Positions 16,423 through 26,289 are shown, numbered from the stretch's first letter. The stretch is DNA of 64,000 nt from Planctomycetota bacterium (GCA_020638855.1 JACKHT010000001.1:609829-673828), one strand, 5' to 3'. Made by a program: numbers and translations. The notes: generated by a model not told the origin, from the letters alone.

Positions 16423-18138
16423 CTACTTCTTGTCGACCGCGTCCTCGGCCACCTGCTTGAGGGTGTCCTCGTAGTGCAGCAGGGGGTCGGTCGTATCGCT
16501 GATGCCGAACAGTTCTTTGGTCAGCGGACGCCACTGGTTGCGGTCTAGGCCAGTACGGTCTCCCGAGCTCTGACCCGTGACGCAGTCTTGCGCTTGACGG
16601 ATCCACCTCTGACCCATCACCCCATCGTGCGACAGGATGTAGTCGTAGGTGAGCCAGCCCTTGGCCATGTGCAATTCGTTGAGATCGTTGAGCGGGACAA
16701 TCGCGCAGTCGGCAAAGGTGGGAGCCAATAGCGAGAGCTTGTAGAAGCGGCTCTTGTACGAGTCCCAAAGCTCGACGTCTTTCTTCTTGTCGGTGCCTTC
16801 CGGCTTCTCATAGGTCGCCTTTTCGAAGTTGGTGCAGCGCATGCTGTTGTTGCCCAACTTTTCGAAGCACAGGTGCATGGCGACGCTTTCCTGGATCAGC
16901 GGCAAAGCGTATCCGACCGTCCGCTCGTTGGTGCGGTTGTAGTGCAAGGCGGCCATGCTGTGCCCCATTTGGTGCACGATCCAGCCCGGCATGGCACCAG
17001 GCCGGTTCTTGGCGAAGGCCAGGAACAAGGGCTCATCACGGTTCTGCGAAAGGATGGCTCCCGTCGCCATCACCTCAAAGATGCCCGGGTCGTCCCCCGA
17101 GCGGTTGTAGTGCTCCTCCCAGAACTTGGCTTGCAGCTGGGTGTTGTCCGGGCCAATGAAGTACTCCTGAAAAATCCCGTCCGGAATCGAGGGATGGTCG
17201 CCCGCCTGCTCTTCGCGCATTTCTTTGAAGGGCTCGATCGTGATGCGCCGGAAGTGTTCCAGCGATTCTTCGCCGAGTTGGGCGAGCTGCTTGGCGTAGT
17301 CATCGCTGATCCCGCCTTCGCTGACCAAGTACACCATGCGCAGATGGGGCGTCTCGAAGCTATGGAACTCCATCTTCTTGTCGGCACCCAGCTCGATCTT
17401 TTCGGGCTTGGCATCCTTGATGGCCTTGGTGAACTCGTCGGTCCGGGCGCCCGATTCCTGGTCGCGGATTTTGGAGGTGCCCTTTTCGTATTCGCTGCGC
17501 AGTTTGGGTCCCATCTCGCCGAACAACATCGAACCCTCGCAGTACTGGACCAAACTCTCCCACTTGGTGGTGAGTTGGTTGCGCGTCCGGGCCCACCCAT
17601 CGGGATCCTCGGCCTGCTTGATGTCTTTGAGGGCATCCTCCAACTCGTTGATTTCGATCCGGCGCTCTTCCAGGTCCGCACACATCGAGAACAAGCCGAA
17701 GTCCGAAATGGTGGCCTGTCGAAGGGCTTGCCCACCGTCCACCGAAACCATGGCGAGGTTCTTGGAGGGGATCGAAACCAAGTTCTTCTTGAAGCGGCTG
17801 ATCAGCTCGCGCTTGCCGTCCTCGTCGAATTCGTAGGGTGCCTCGGCCAACACCTTTCCGATCTTGGCCGACTTCGCCAAGCTCGGCACGTACATCTCCA
17901 GGGGCGTGCCAATCGTGTGTTGGCCTTCCAGCGCCACCTCGCCCATCACGCCGACTTCTTCGCCGAAGCGATACAGGGGCAGCGTCTTGGCGAGGGCTTT
18001 CAGCTCCTTCTCATCGCTGACTTTGAGGAACTGCACCACCACGGGGGTCTTGGGCGCGCCCTCTTGGGCCCAAAGGGGCTTGAAGGACAGGCCGACGGCA
18101 ACGAACAGAAAGCACAGGCGCGTGAGGAGTCTACTCAT
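16423..18138 (-). CDS. Secreted protein with a metalloprotease-like fold and a broken HExxH motif (HQMGH)
   Basis: 571 residues from ATG at 18136-18138, with a signal peptide ending in PLWAQ. No family is recognised. In the C-terminal half, H389-Q-M-G-H393 stands where gluzincin peptidases have HExxH. E417 in a LIQESVAMHL stretch stands 24 residues later, the usual place for the third zinc ligand. The catalytic Glu is replaced by Gln, read directly from the codon CAA. Zinc could still bind but hydrolysis should be lost or weak. The first half is charged and helix-rich. A GTG 36 bases upstream would extend the frame but weaken the signal peptide. Confidence 0.75.
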   Translation of the reverse strand: MSRLLTRLCFLFVAVGLSFKPLWAQEGAPKTPVVVQFLKVSDEKELKALAKTLPLYRFGEEVGVMGEVALEGQHTIGTPLEMYVPSLAKSAKIGKVLAEAPYEFDEDGKRELISRFKKNLVSIPSKNLAMVSVDGGQALRQATISDFGLFSMCADLEERRIEINELEDALKDIKQAEDPDGWARTRNQLTTKWESLVQYCEGSMLFGEMGPKLRSEYEKGTSKIRDQESGARTDEFTKAIKDAKPEKIELGADKKMEFHSFETPHLRMVYLVSEGGISDDYAKQLAQLGEESLEHFRRITIEPFKEMREEQAGDHPSIPDGIFQEYFIGPDNTQLQAKFWEEHYNRSGDDPGIFEVMATGAILSQNRDEPLFLAFAKNRPGAMPGWIVHQMGHSMAALHYNRTNERTVGYALPLIQESVAMHLCFEKLGNNSMRCTNFEKATYEKPEGTDKKKDVELWDSYKSRFYKLSLLAPTFADCAIVPLNDLNELHMAKGWLTYDYILSHDGVMGQRWIRQAQDCVTGQSSGDRTGLDRNQWRPLTKELFGISDTTDPLLHYEDTLKQVAEDAVDKK

Positions 18139-18305
18139 GTGGGTTATGGGTTGAGGCTGCGCCAGAGAATACACAATCCAAACCGAACGGGTGGGTGGTG
18201 CCTGGGGATTTCGGGAACATCAAGCCGTGGTCCCGTGGTCCCTAGGCTGGCACGCATCGGGCAAGACCTCGTAAGATGGAACTCCCGCGGTTCCAACGCT
18301 TTCCC

Positions 18306-21300
18306 ATGCGATCCCCCCTTGCTCTGCTGTTGCTACTGGCCCTCATCGGTGCTGGTTGGCTGACCTTCCTGTACTTGCCCACGAGCGATTCCGCCCCCAC
18401 CGGGTCCGGACTGGAGCATCCCGGTGCAAACGAAGCCCCCGATGGCGGACTGGAGCCCAACGCGACCGGCGACTTGCTCGGTTTGCAAGCCGAGGTGACT
18501 CCGGATCTGAACGCTGCGGTGCCCCAAGCCGAACGCAGCCTCGTGCGCGGCCCCTCGCGGGAAGTACGGGTCGAAGTCCACCTCCCCGAGGGTGCTCGCT
18601 TCTCCCCCGATACGCGGGTGGTCGCGCTTCCCAAGAAGCAAGTGGGTCGGACCAACGGCCGCAGTTCGCTCGACGAGCTGAACTCCGGTCACGACGTGGA
18701 CTTCGCCTGGACCGCTGCAGGGATTGGTTCTGGGGGCTCGGCTCACCTGACGATCCCTGCGGAGATCGAAGAACCGGTGGTCTTGATCGACGATCGATTC
18801 CTCTACATGCAAGCCAGCCAGCCGGTCGAAGCCGACGCGGTATCGGTCGTCATCGAACCCCTGTGGGGCTCCTGCTTGACCGTGCTCTTGGAGAGCCCCG
18901 ACCTCGAAGAACCCCAAGGCACGATGCGCTTGATGGGTTTCAAAACGTCGGGCATGGGCAGTTTCAGCTCGCGCACCTCCTCGGCGTCGCAACACGATTT
19001 CCGTGGCCTCGCGGGCGATCTCACCTGGATGGTCAAGCCGGACCTGGAGCAGCTCTACTCGGACGCCAAAATGGGGGTGGAGCTGCCGGCCGGAGAACAG
19101 CGCGAAGTCCGCCTGGTCCTGTCGCGGGGCTGTACCATCATGGGCCGCGTGCTCGATGACCAGGGTCAACCCATGGCCAACATCGAAGTTCGCCTAACCG
19201 ACAACTTGCCCTGGATGCGCATGCTCGGAGGTCCCCCGAAATCCAAGACGGATGCCGAAGGACGCTATCGCATCGGGCCCGTGGGAGAGGGCGTGCAGAC
19301 CGTCGAAGCCAGCGAGGATGGCCGCCTGCCCGCCAAGAGCGAAGAGCTCGAGCTCGTCGACGGGGAAGTCCGTTCGGGGGTTGACCTGGTGTTGAGCCTG
19401 GGGGCTTCGATCACCGGGCGCGTACTCGATCCTGCAGGCACTCCCGTGGCGCGGGCCCAGGTCGTTGCCGAAACCCGCCAGGCCGCAGACAACCTCGGAC
19501 CCTGGGGCGGAGGAGGTCGAAAAGAGGCCGCCAGCGCCAGCACCGATTCGGACGGACGCTTTGAGCTGACCGGTTTGGAGCAAGGCAAATTCACGATCAA
19601 GGCCAGCCGCCGCGGCGAAGGCACGCTCGGGGAAAAGGCAACTTTCTACGGCGAAGCCAACGCGGTAGCCGCAGGCACCCAAAACTTGGTCTTGCGCCTA
19701 GCCGCCCCCATCGTGCTGGCAGGCAGCGTGGTGGACGACTTGGGGCAACCGGTGAAACGCTTCTCGCTCACGGGGCGCTCGACCGTGGACGGGGGTCCGA
19801 CCGAAAAACAAAACTTCGATGACCCCGACGGGGCGTTCCAATTCGAACGTTTGCCGGCGGGCTCATGGACCCTCGCGGTGGATGCCAAGGGCTACTACCA
19901 AGGGGATGCCATTCCGGTCGATCTGCCCGGGGCTCCGAAAGACCTGCGCATCGTGGTCCAAAGGTGCGCGGCGATCAGCGGGGTGGTGCTGGACTCGGGG
20001 GGAGCCCCGATTGCCGGAGCCGCGGTGACCGCCAAGGAGCCCGGTGCCAACACCGGTTTCCAAGGCTGGGGCGGTGGTCCGCGAACGGTCAGCGACTCCG
20101 AAGGTGCCTATGTGCTCGAAGACTTGGACCCCGTCACCTGGGAAGTGGTCGCCTCCGCCCCCGATTGGGCCGATAGCCCGGCCACCACGGTCACGCTCGC
20201 GCCAGGCATCCCTGCCGAAGGAGTTGCTTTGACCCTGCGCCGCGGGGGCCGCATCGTCGGTGTGGTCTCGAGCCCGGATGGAACGCCCCTAGCGGGTCAA
20301 CGCATCTCGTGGGGCGACAACCCGATGGGATTCGGCGGCCGAGGCGAAGCAACCAGCGATGCGTCAGGACGGTTTTCCTTCGACAAGGTAACGCCCGGCG
20401 AATGGCAAGTGACCGCGACTCCTCCCATGGACGTGCTCGGTGACCGCATGCAGAAAGCGCGCGGCCCGCAAGCCTTCACCGCCATGATGGAAGACCTGCT
20501 CACCACCACGGCCGACGTGCGCGAAGGGGAAACCACCGAGGTTCTGCTCGGAGGCGATCCCGTCAAGCCCGTGCGCATCGTGGGCAAAGTCGAACGGGGT
20601 GGCGCACCGCTGGTTGGGGCCCAGGTCTATGCGGTGTCCGAAGGCTCCGCCGTTTTCCAGGGCATGAAGACCGCCATGACCGCCGCGGATGGAACCTATG
20701 AGCTGATCGTCGATCGGCCGGGCGCCTACGCGTTCAGCGCGAGCAAGGCCAACCTAGGCGTGGAATCGCTGGTGGAGGTCCCTCGCAGCGAGAGCTTCCG
20801 CGTCGACCTCGTGATTCCAGGTGGAGATCTAGCCGGGATCGTGACCCTGCCGAATGGGGATCCTGCTCCAGGCATCCGCATGGGCCTCGAACGCGAGGAC
20901 GGGCTGGGTCGCATCCGTTGGTCGGGCGATTCGGTCCGCACCGACGTGGAAGGGCAGTACCGTTTCGAAGGATTGGCACCGGGGGTGTACACCGTGCGGT
21001 TGAATGCGGGCGGCTTCAACGGAGCGGCGAGCACCGCTTGGGCCACCCAGGTCAAGAACGGATTGCGCGTGGGAGCCGAAGGCGAAACCCGCATGGATTT
21101 CCGGCTGCAGAAGCCGGGAGTGATCGAAGGCATCGTGCGCGGCCCCGATGGACTCCCGGTCGATGGTGCCACGGTCTTCTTCCGCGACACCCAAGGCAAC
21201 CAAATCGCTCCGCTTTCCTCCACCGAGACCGACGCCACCGGGCACTTCGAGCGCAAGGGTTTGGCCGAAGGCACCTATACGCTGGTTGCCAAGAACGACC

Positions 21301-21665
21301 GCTGGGCCTCGATCGAAAGCCCGGCGATCCCTGTCCAAGCGGGCAGCACGCGCACGGCCAAGTTGGACTTGGTTGCGGCCACCATGCTCGTGGTCACCTT
21401 GGAAGATCGCGAAGCGGGCCAGGCGCGCCTGCGGGTCCAAGTCCTAGACGGTGACGGCCGCGATCTGGCGCGCATGACCACTATGACTGCCATGCGAACC
21501 GCCTTCCGCTCGGGCTATTCGAGCACCGAGCGACGCGTCGGACCGCTGGCTCCGGGCGAGTATCGCGTGGTGGCCTCGACCGCCGATGGGCGTAGCCAAG
21601 AAGAGGTCGTGCGAGTCGCGGGCCAGGTTCCCGAAATGGCGGTGCGTTTGGTATTGGAACCTTGA
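18306..21665 (+). CDS. Large envelope protein of carboxypeptidase-regulatory-like repeats
   Basis: 1,119 residues from ATG at 18306. An N-terminal hydrophobic segment (about 2-24) acts as anchor or signal. At least eight repeats of the carboxypeptidase regulatory-like/beta-sandwich type follow. Each has a G-x-V-x-D or G-x-V-x-x-P-D-G start, then P-I-x-G-A-x-V and a later D-x-x-G-x-F/Y stretch (for example GRVLDDQGQPMANIEV and GIVRGPDGLPVDGATV). Such repeats are structural or binding modules on the cell surface, without catalysis. The stop is overlapped by the start of modA (TTGA), which is unexpected. An upstream in-frame ATG at 18276 would add ten residues. Confidence 0.85.
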   Translation: MRSPLALLLLLALIGAGWLTFLYLPTSDSAPTGSGLEHPGANEAPDGGLEPNATGDLLGLQAEVTPDLNAAVPQAERSLVRGPSREVRVEVHLPEGARFSPDTRVVALPKKQVGRTNGRSSLDELNSGHDVDFAWTAAGIGSGGSAHLTIPAEIEEPVVLIDDRFLYMQASQPVEADAVSVVIEPLWGSCLTVLLESPDLEEPQGTMRLMGFKTSGMGSFSSRTSSASQHDFRGLAGDLTWMVKPDLEQLYSDAKMGVELPAGEQREVRLVLSRGCTIMGRVLDDQGQPMANIEVRLTDNLPWMRMLGGPPKSKTDAEGRYRIGPVGEGVQTVEASEDGRLPAKSEELELVDGEVRSGVDLVLSLGASITGRVLDPAGTPVARAQVVAETRQAADNLGPWGGGGRKEAASASTDSDGRFELTGLEQGKFTIKASRRGEGTLGEKATFYGEANAVAAGTQNLVLRLAAPIVLAGSVVDDLGQPVKRFSLTGRSTVDGGPTEKQNFDDPDGAFQFERLPAGSWTLAVDAKGYYQGDAIPVDLPGAPKDLRIVVQRCAAISGVVLDSGGAPIAGAAVTAKEPGANTGFQGWGGGPRTVSDSEGAYVLEDLDPVTWEVVASAPDWADSPATTVTLAPGIPAEGVALTLRRGGRIVGVVSSPDGTPLAGQRISWGDNPMGFGGRGEATSDASGRFSFDKVTPGEWQVTATPPMDVLGDRMQKARGPQAFTAMMEDLLTTTADVREGETTEVLLGGDPVKPVRIVGKVERGGAPLVGAQVYAVSEGSAVFQGMKTAMTAADGTYELIVDRPGAYAFSASKANLGVESLVEVPRSESFRVDLVIPGGDLAGIVTLPNGDPAPGIRMGLEREDGLGRIRWSGDSVRTDVEGQYRFEGLAPGVYTVRLNAGGFNGAASTAWATQVKNGLRVGAEGETRMDFRLQKPGVIEGIVRGPDGLPVDGATVFFRDTQGNQIAPLSSTETDATGHFERKGLAEGTYTLVAKNDRWASIESPAIPVQAGSTRTAKLDLVAATMLVVTLEDREAGQARLRVQVLDGDGRDLARMTTMTAMRTAFRSGYSSTERRVGPLAPGEYRVVASTADGRSQEEVVRVAGQVPEMAVRLVLEP

Positions 21666-22423
21666 GGGCTGGAATTCGGCGGGGCGGTCTGCGGCTAGGG
21701 TTGGCAGCCTTGCTTCTGGGATGCGGAAGCCGCAGCCCTCAAGGCCAGCCGCCCTTGATCGTGATGGCGGCGGCGAGCTGCACGGAGGTGGTCGAAGCTT
21801 CCCAAACGAGCTTCGCCGAAGGCCCACTCCAAACCCAATTCGCCTCCACGCAAACGCTGGTTCGCCAAATCCTCGACGGAGCACCGGCCGATGTGTTCCT
21901 ATCGGCGAGTACCCGCTGGAAAGACGCGTTGGTGGAAGCCAGACGGGTCGAGGGAGCGCCGCAGGTGTTTGCGCGCGGGCGGCTCGTGTGCATTGCCAAG
22001 GCGGACGATCCGGCCGCGGGCGCCCCCCATGACCTAGCCGACATCGGTTCGCTCTTGGCTGCTAGCGACCGCATTGCCCTGGCGGACGAAGGGGTTCCAG
22101 CGGGAACCTATGCCCGGGAAGCGTTGCGCCATGCCGGCCTTTGGGATGGACTACGGGGTCGGGTGGTGGGACTGCCCGATGTGCGCCATGTTTTGCGAGC
22201 GGTGGACTCGGGCGAAATCCGCTTGGGCTTCGTGTACCGTACCGACGCGGCGCTTTCCGGGGTGGCCATCCTGTGCGAAGTGGACGCATCGTTGCACGAC
22301 CCCATCGAATACTGGGCCTGCGTCCTGGCCTCTGCCCCCCAACCCGACCGCGCCCGAGCCTATGTGCAGTTCCTGGTTTCGGGCGAAGGTCGTAGCATCC
22401 TCGAACGCTATGGGTTTGAGTGA
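21662..22423 (+). CDS. modA: Molybdate-binding lipoprotein ModA
   Basis: 253 residues with a lipoprotein signal ending LLGC (Cys at 21). The mature part matches ModA: AAASCTEVVE at the start, then ADVFLSAS, a VCIAK strand, IALADEGVPAGTYAREAL and the LGFVYRTDA hinge stretch. It should capture molybdate or tungstate outside the inner membrane and pass it to ModB. The start is TTG at 21662, overlapping the stop of the large repeat protein by four bases. No Shine-Dalgarno site is clear, so coupling to the upstream gene is likely. The stop is 24 bases from modB. Confidence 0.92.
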   Translation: MRAGIRRGGLRLGLAALLLGCGSRSPQGQPPLIVMAAASCTEVVEASQTSFAEGPLQTQFASTQTLVRQILDGAPADVFLSASTRWKDALVEARRVEGAPQVFARGRLVCIAKADDPAAGAPHDLADIGSLLAASDRIALADEGVPAGTYAREALRHAGLWDGLRGRVVGLPDVRHVLRAVDSGEIRLGFVYRTDAALSGVAILCEVDASLHDPIEYWACVLASAPQPDRARAYVQFLVSGEGRSILERYGFE

Positions 22424-22447
22424 CCCCCCTGCCAGTGCCCCTCGCCG

Positions 22448-23137
22448 ATGTTGGACCCCTCCGAACTCCAAATCCTCCAGCTTGCGCTGACGATCAGCGC
22501 TTGGGTCGTGGTGGTTTCGTGGATCCCCGGAGTGTTGGTGGCTTGGTGTTTGGCCCGTTGGCAATCCCGTTGGCGGGTGGTCTTGCATGGGCTGGTGCTT
22601 TTGCCCTTGGTGTTGCCCCCGGTGGTCACCGGCTACGGCTTGTTGCACCTTTTGGGGCGCAGCTCTTGGTTGGGAGAGACTTGGTTCGCGTGGACCGGTA
22701 TGCACCTCGCCTACACCACCGCCGCCGCGGTGATTGCAGCGGCCGTCGTGGGGTTTCCCCTCTTGGTCGAGAGCATTCGACTTTCGATGACCGCCGTCGA
22801 CCCGCGCCTGGAGTGGATTGCACGCTCGCTGGGGTGGAGCCGCTGGCAGACGTTCCTGCGGGTATTGCTTCCCCTGAGTGCTCCGGGGGTGCTGGCGGGC
22901 ATGTCCTTGGCCTTTGCCCGCTCGCTTGGCGAGTTCGGAGCCACCATCGTGCTGGCGGGCAACATCGAAGGCGAAACCCGCCAAATCCCCCTGGCGGTGT
23001 ACACCTTGATGAACCAGCCGGGCCATGAAGCGGCCGTTTGGCGGCTGTGCGGATTGAGCGTGTTGCTGGCTTTGGGCTCGCTGGCCGTGACGGGTTGGCT
23101 GCGGCAGAGGGCACAACGGAGGGCCGGGACGTCATGA
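22448..23137 (+). CDS. modB: Molybdate ABC transporter permease ModB
   Basis: 229 residues with about five or six membrane helices. The permease EAA-type loop is visible as ARSLGEFGATIVLAGN, the hallmark of ModB/CysT permeases where the cytoplasmic loop contacts the ATPase. LPLVLPPVVTGYGLL in the first third is also typical of ModB. The length matches the family. It ends in ATGA, overlapping the start of modC by four bases. Together with modA and modC it forms a complete high-affinity molybdate importer. Confidence 0.94.
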   Translation: MLDPSELQILQLALTISAWVVVVSWIPGVLVAWCLARWQSRWRVVLHGLVLLPLVLPPVVTGYGLLHLLGRSSWLGETWFAWTGMHLAYTTAAAVIAAAVVGFPLLVESIRLSMTAVDPRLEWIARSLGWSRWQTFLRVLLPLSAPGVLAGMSLAFARSLGEFGATIVLAGNIEGETRQIPLAVYTLMNQPGHEAAVWRLCGLSVLLALGSLAVTGWLRQRAQRRAGTS

Positions 23138-24210
23138 TCCGCGCAAGCCTTCGCAAGCAGTGGCCGGGCTTTGGCCTCGATGTGGACTTCGCTTCCGAGG
23201 GGCCCGTCCTGGGAGTGTTCGGCGCTTCGGGCAGCGGTAAGACCAGCTTGCTGCATGCGCTGGCGGGCTGGATCGAGCCGGACGAGGCATCGATCAAGTT
23301 GCGCGGACGGACCTTGACCCATGTCCCCGGCGGGGTCCGGCTTCCCATCGAAGCGCGCCGCGTGGCGGTGGTCCCCCAAGATCCGCTGCTCTTCCCCCAT
23401 CGCACCGTACGCGCCAACTTGGCCTTTGCCCCCGGGGCTGGGGAACGCCTGCGCTCCGCCAGGGGCCAACGCATGGTCGAGTGGCTGCACTTGGGGCCCC
23501 TACTCGAGCGCCGGACCGATTCGCTTTCGGGTGGCGAACGCCAGCGCGTGGCCCTGGGACGGGCCTGGTTGGCCGACCCCGCCCTGGTGCTGCTCGACGA
23601 ACCCGCCGCTTCGCTCGACGCGTCGATGGCGCGCGAGGTGGTCGCTTTGCTACTCGAAGCCAAACAGGCCTGGGGCATTCCCATGGTGCTGGTCACCCAC
23701 CGCAGTACCGAGTTGATGGCCCTCGCGGACGACTGCCTGCTGTTGGAAAAGGGCCGCATTGTGGCCCAAGGCCCGCCTATCGAAGTCCTACGCCAGGCAA
23801 AAGCCCACGACACCGAATCGTGGACGGGGGTGGACAACCTACTGGCGCTGACGGTCTTGGAACACCAACCCAAGGATGGCCTCACTTGGCTGGACTTGGG
23901 CGCTGGCGAACGCCTGGCGGCTCCGTTCGTGGATTTGCCCCCCGGCCAAATCCTGCAAATCGCGATCCGCGGAGAAGATCTACTGCTCGCGCAACTTGCC
24001 CCCGGCCCCACCTCGGCCCGCAACCACCTTCGCGGCCAAGTGACCCGCCTGGAGTCGATTGGAGGGGAAGTCCTGGTCGAGGTCCTCGTTGGGACAACCC
24101 GGTTGCAGGCACGCATCACCCAGGGGGCCGCCCGGGCACTGGAACTTGCACGGGATCAAGCGGTGCACGTTTTGATCAAGACCACCGCCTGTACGCCCCT
24201 GTGGGTGTGA
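23134..24210 (+). CDS. modC: Molybdate ABC transporter ATP-binding protein ModC
   Basis: 358 residues. Walker A is G30-A-S-G-S-G-K-T37, the ABC signature LSGGERQ is at 131-137 and Walker B is LVLLDEP at 151-157. A C-terminal Mop/TOBE domain (about 287-358) should bind molybdate and may tune transport. The ATG at 23134 inside the ATGA overlap with modB is chosen; a longer reading upstream lies within modB. No regulator ModE and no molybdenum riboswitch is seen nearby. The distant XdhC gene at 62685 fits use of molybdenum cofactor enzymes. Confidence 0.94.
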   Translation: MIRASLRKQWPGFGLDVDFASEGPVLGVFGASGSGKTSLLHALAGWIEPDEASIKLRGRTLTHVPGGVRLPIEARRVAVVPQDPLLFPHRTVRANLAFAPGAGERLRSARGQRMVEWLHLGPLLERRTDSLSGGERQRVALGRAWLADPALVLLDEPAASLDASMAREVVALLLEAKQAWGIPMVLVTHRSTELMALADDCLLLEKGRIVAQGPPIEVLRQAKAHDTESWTGVDNLLALTVLEHQPKDGLTWLDLGAGERLAAPFVDLPPGQILQIAIRGEDLLLAQLAPGPTSARNHLRGQVTRLESIGGEVLVEVLVGTTRLQARITQGAARALELARDQAVHVLIKTTACTPLWV

Positions 24211-24368
24211 ACAGCCCCAGCAAGCCGCGCTTCCCGAACCCGTCGAACTCCCGAGGGCGAGAGGGCTCGACTCGCAAACAAAGAATCCGGGCGTAGGGGC
24301 TACCACGCCGGCCAGCTTTGGGGAGACTGGTGGCGCTCGTCCCGATGGTTGTTCCGCCTCTTCGCCCT

Positions 24369-26165
24369 ATGGGTACTGTCCGTTTGCTTTTGATTTCCCT
24401 GGTTCTGTGGGTCGTCTCGGTCCCCCCGACCGAAGCGCGGGCTTGTGCCGTGCAAGAGCCCACACCGGATGTGCCCGCAGCTTCGGCGGAGGTCAAGGCC
24501 CAAGAACTGCGCAGCCAACTCACCTCCGCGCTCCCCATGGTGGGGATCCTGGAAGTAGGTGGCCGGCTGCCCGAATCGGTGGTACGCCAAGCCAACGCCT
24601 TCTTGCTCGAGCCTTCGTTGGCGGTCACATCGGCCTGGGTTTTGGCCGGTGGATCCAGCTTGACCCTTCGCTTTGGCAAGGAAGTGCGCCACGCGAAAGT
24701 GTGCGGATGGGACTGGATGCAAGACGTCGCGCTCTTGGAGCTCGATTCTTCGCTGCCCTTCGAGCACGGCCTGCCCCTGCGCGAAGGCCCGCTCTTGGGG
24801 CAAGAACAAGTGGCCGTGATCGGGACCACCGCCCTGGGCGAACCCATCGCAAAGATCGGCGCGCTGGCTGGGGCCGTGCTGCTCGATCCCCTCCCGCCTG
24901 TGGGGCAGATGGCCGATCTGGCGGACTTGGGTTTGGCCGGATCGCCGCTGCTCAACGAACGCGGCAAGGTGATCGGCATGCTCAGCACGCGCGTTTTGGA
25001 ATCCAGCGGTTTGCGGTTGGTGGTCTCGGGTTCGGCGATCGGGCAGGTGGGCCGGATCGCACCGATTGCGCTCGATCCAGAACTCCTGAAGGATCGGCCG
25101 TACCACGGCGCGGATGAGGAGGCTCTGTGGCTGGCGGGAGAACGTGGCATCGAAGAGCTTCTCTCTGGACAGCCTTCCCGCGCCATCGAAAGCCTTTGGA
25201 AGGCCCCTGGGGAACAGGCGCGCCTCTGGTTGGGACTTGCGCTGACCCAATGCCATCGCGATGTCGAAGCGCTCGAGATGCTCGAGAGTTTCGAGGATGG
25301 AACGCCCTTCGCCGGCATGGCCCACTTGATCCGTGGCCGGGCCTACCACAACCTTCTGCAACATCGCGAGGAGACGCTCGAGTTCGCGCGGGCGCGCGCC
25401 GGCGATCCGCTCTCGGCTCCCGCGGTGCTGTCGTTGGCGGAGGCCTACTTCCATGTGGACCGGGGCTTGGACGCTTTGCAATTGCTCAAGGGCATCCTGC
25501 AGGAACGTCCAAGGAACATCCCAGCGCTGTTGCTCAAGGGCCAAATTCTGAACAAGCGCCTACGCTTGGAGGAGTCGCGTGCCTGCTTCGAGACCGCCTT
25601 GGTCGAGGATCCGGATCAACCCCAGGCCTGGTGTGGCATGGGACAAATCCACCTGCACCAGAACGCCACTGACCGCGCTAGGCAATGCTACGAGCGAGCC
25701 CTTGCCGCGGATCCGAATTGCGTCGAGGCCAAGGTCGGATTGTGCCAGGCGGATCTCGACGAACGCGAATGGGAGAAGGGGCTCGCACGCATGGCACCCT
25801 TGCTGGAGGCCTACCCTCGCCACGTGAAGCTGCTGACCTTGGCAGCCGAAGCCCACGCACGCCTGCACCACGATGAGCAGGCCCGCGATTTGTACGAAAA
25901 GGCGACCTTCCTCGATCCCGACAACGCGGAGGCGTACCTGGGGTTGGGGCTCACCTTCAAAGAATTGCTCGAGTACGAGCGGGCCATTCAGGCGTTCGAC
26001 GAGGTCCTGCGCGTGGACCCCAAGAACTCGGCGGCCTTGTTCAGCGCCGGCACATGCCATTTGATCTTGGGCAACCGCGGGGATGCCCGGTCCCGCTACC
26101 GGCTTTTGCTATTGGTCGACCCGGTTGCTGCGGATCGCTTGTTCCGGTTGATCTACAACAAATAG
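24369..26165 (+). CDS. Secreted TPR protein with a degenerate trypsin-like protease domain
   Basis: 598 residues from ATG at 24369, with a signal peptide of about 25 residues. Residues about 50-260 follow a DegP/trypsin-like pattern. The catalytic His position is Trp (VTSAW90), Asp119 is kept in DVALLELD, and the serine position is Ala (G188-L-A190-G-S-P where GNSGGP is expected). The domain should be inactive and may serve binding. From about 265 to the end are tandem TPR units, with repeats such as LGLGLTFKELLEYERAIQAF. Two further start codons lie upstream (ATG 24345, TTG 24318). The protein probably acts as a periplasmic scaffold. Confidence 0.82.
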   Translation: MGTVRLLLISLVLWVVSVPPTEARACAVQEPTPDVPAASAEVKAQELRSQLTSALPMVGILEVGGRLPESVVRQANAFLLEPSLAVTSAWVLAGGSSLTLRFGKEVRHAKVCGWDWMQDVALLELDSSLPFEHGLPLREGPLLGQEQVAVIGTTALGEPIAKIGALAGAVLLDPLPPVGQMADLADLGLAGSPLLNERGKVIGMLSTRVLESSGLRLVVSGSAIGQVGRIAPIALDPELLKDRPYHGADEEALWLAGERGIEELLSGQPSRAIESLWKAPGEQARLWLGLALTQCHRDVEALEMLESFEDGTPFAGMAHLIRGRAYHNLLQHREETLEFARARAGDPLSAPAVLSLAEAYFHVDRGLDALQLLKGILQERPRNIPALLLKGQILNKRLRLEESRACFETALVEDPDQPQAWCGMGQIHLHQNATDRARQCYERALAADPNCVEAKVGLCQADLDEREWEKGLARMAPLLEAYPRHVKLLTLAAEAHARLHHDEQARDLYEKATFLDPDNAEAYLGLGLTFKELLEYERAIQAFDEVLRVDPKNSAALFSAGTCHLILGNRGDARSRYRLLLLVDPVAADRLFRLIYNK

Positions 26166-26289
26166 CCCGTCAAGAAAGCATAGATCCGGGTTCCCATTTT
26201 GGCCCCGCCGCGCCCCGTTCGAGCGCTTTTTGGTCGGTCGAGGCCCAAACCTAGGGACCTCTGGTAGGCTTTGGCGCAGGTCACCGCCT

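Noticed and set aside
21640..21700. Molybdenum-cofactor riboswitch before modA
   Set aside because: modA starts inside the stop of the upstream gene, so there is no leader to hold one.
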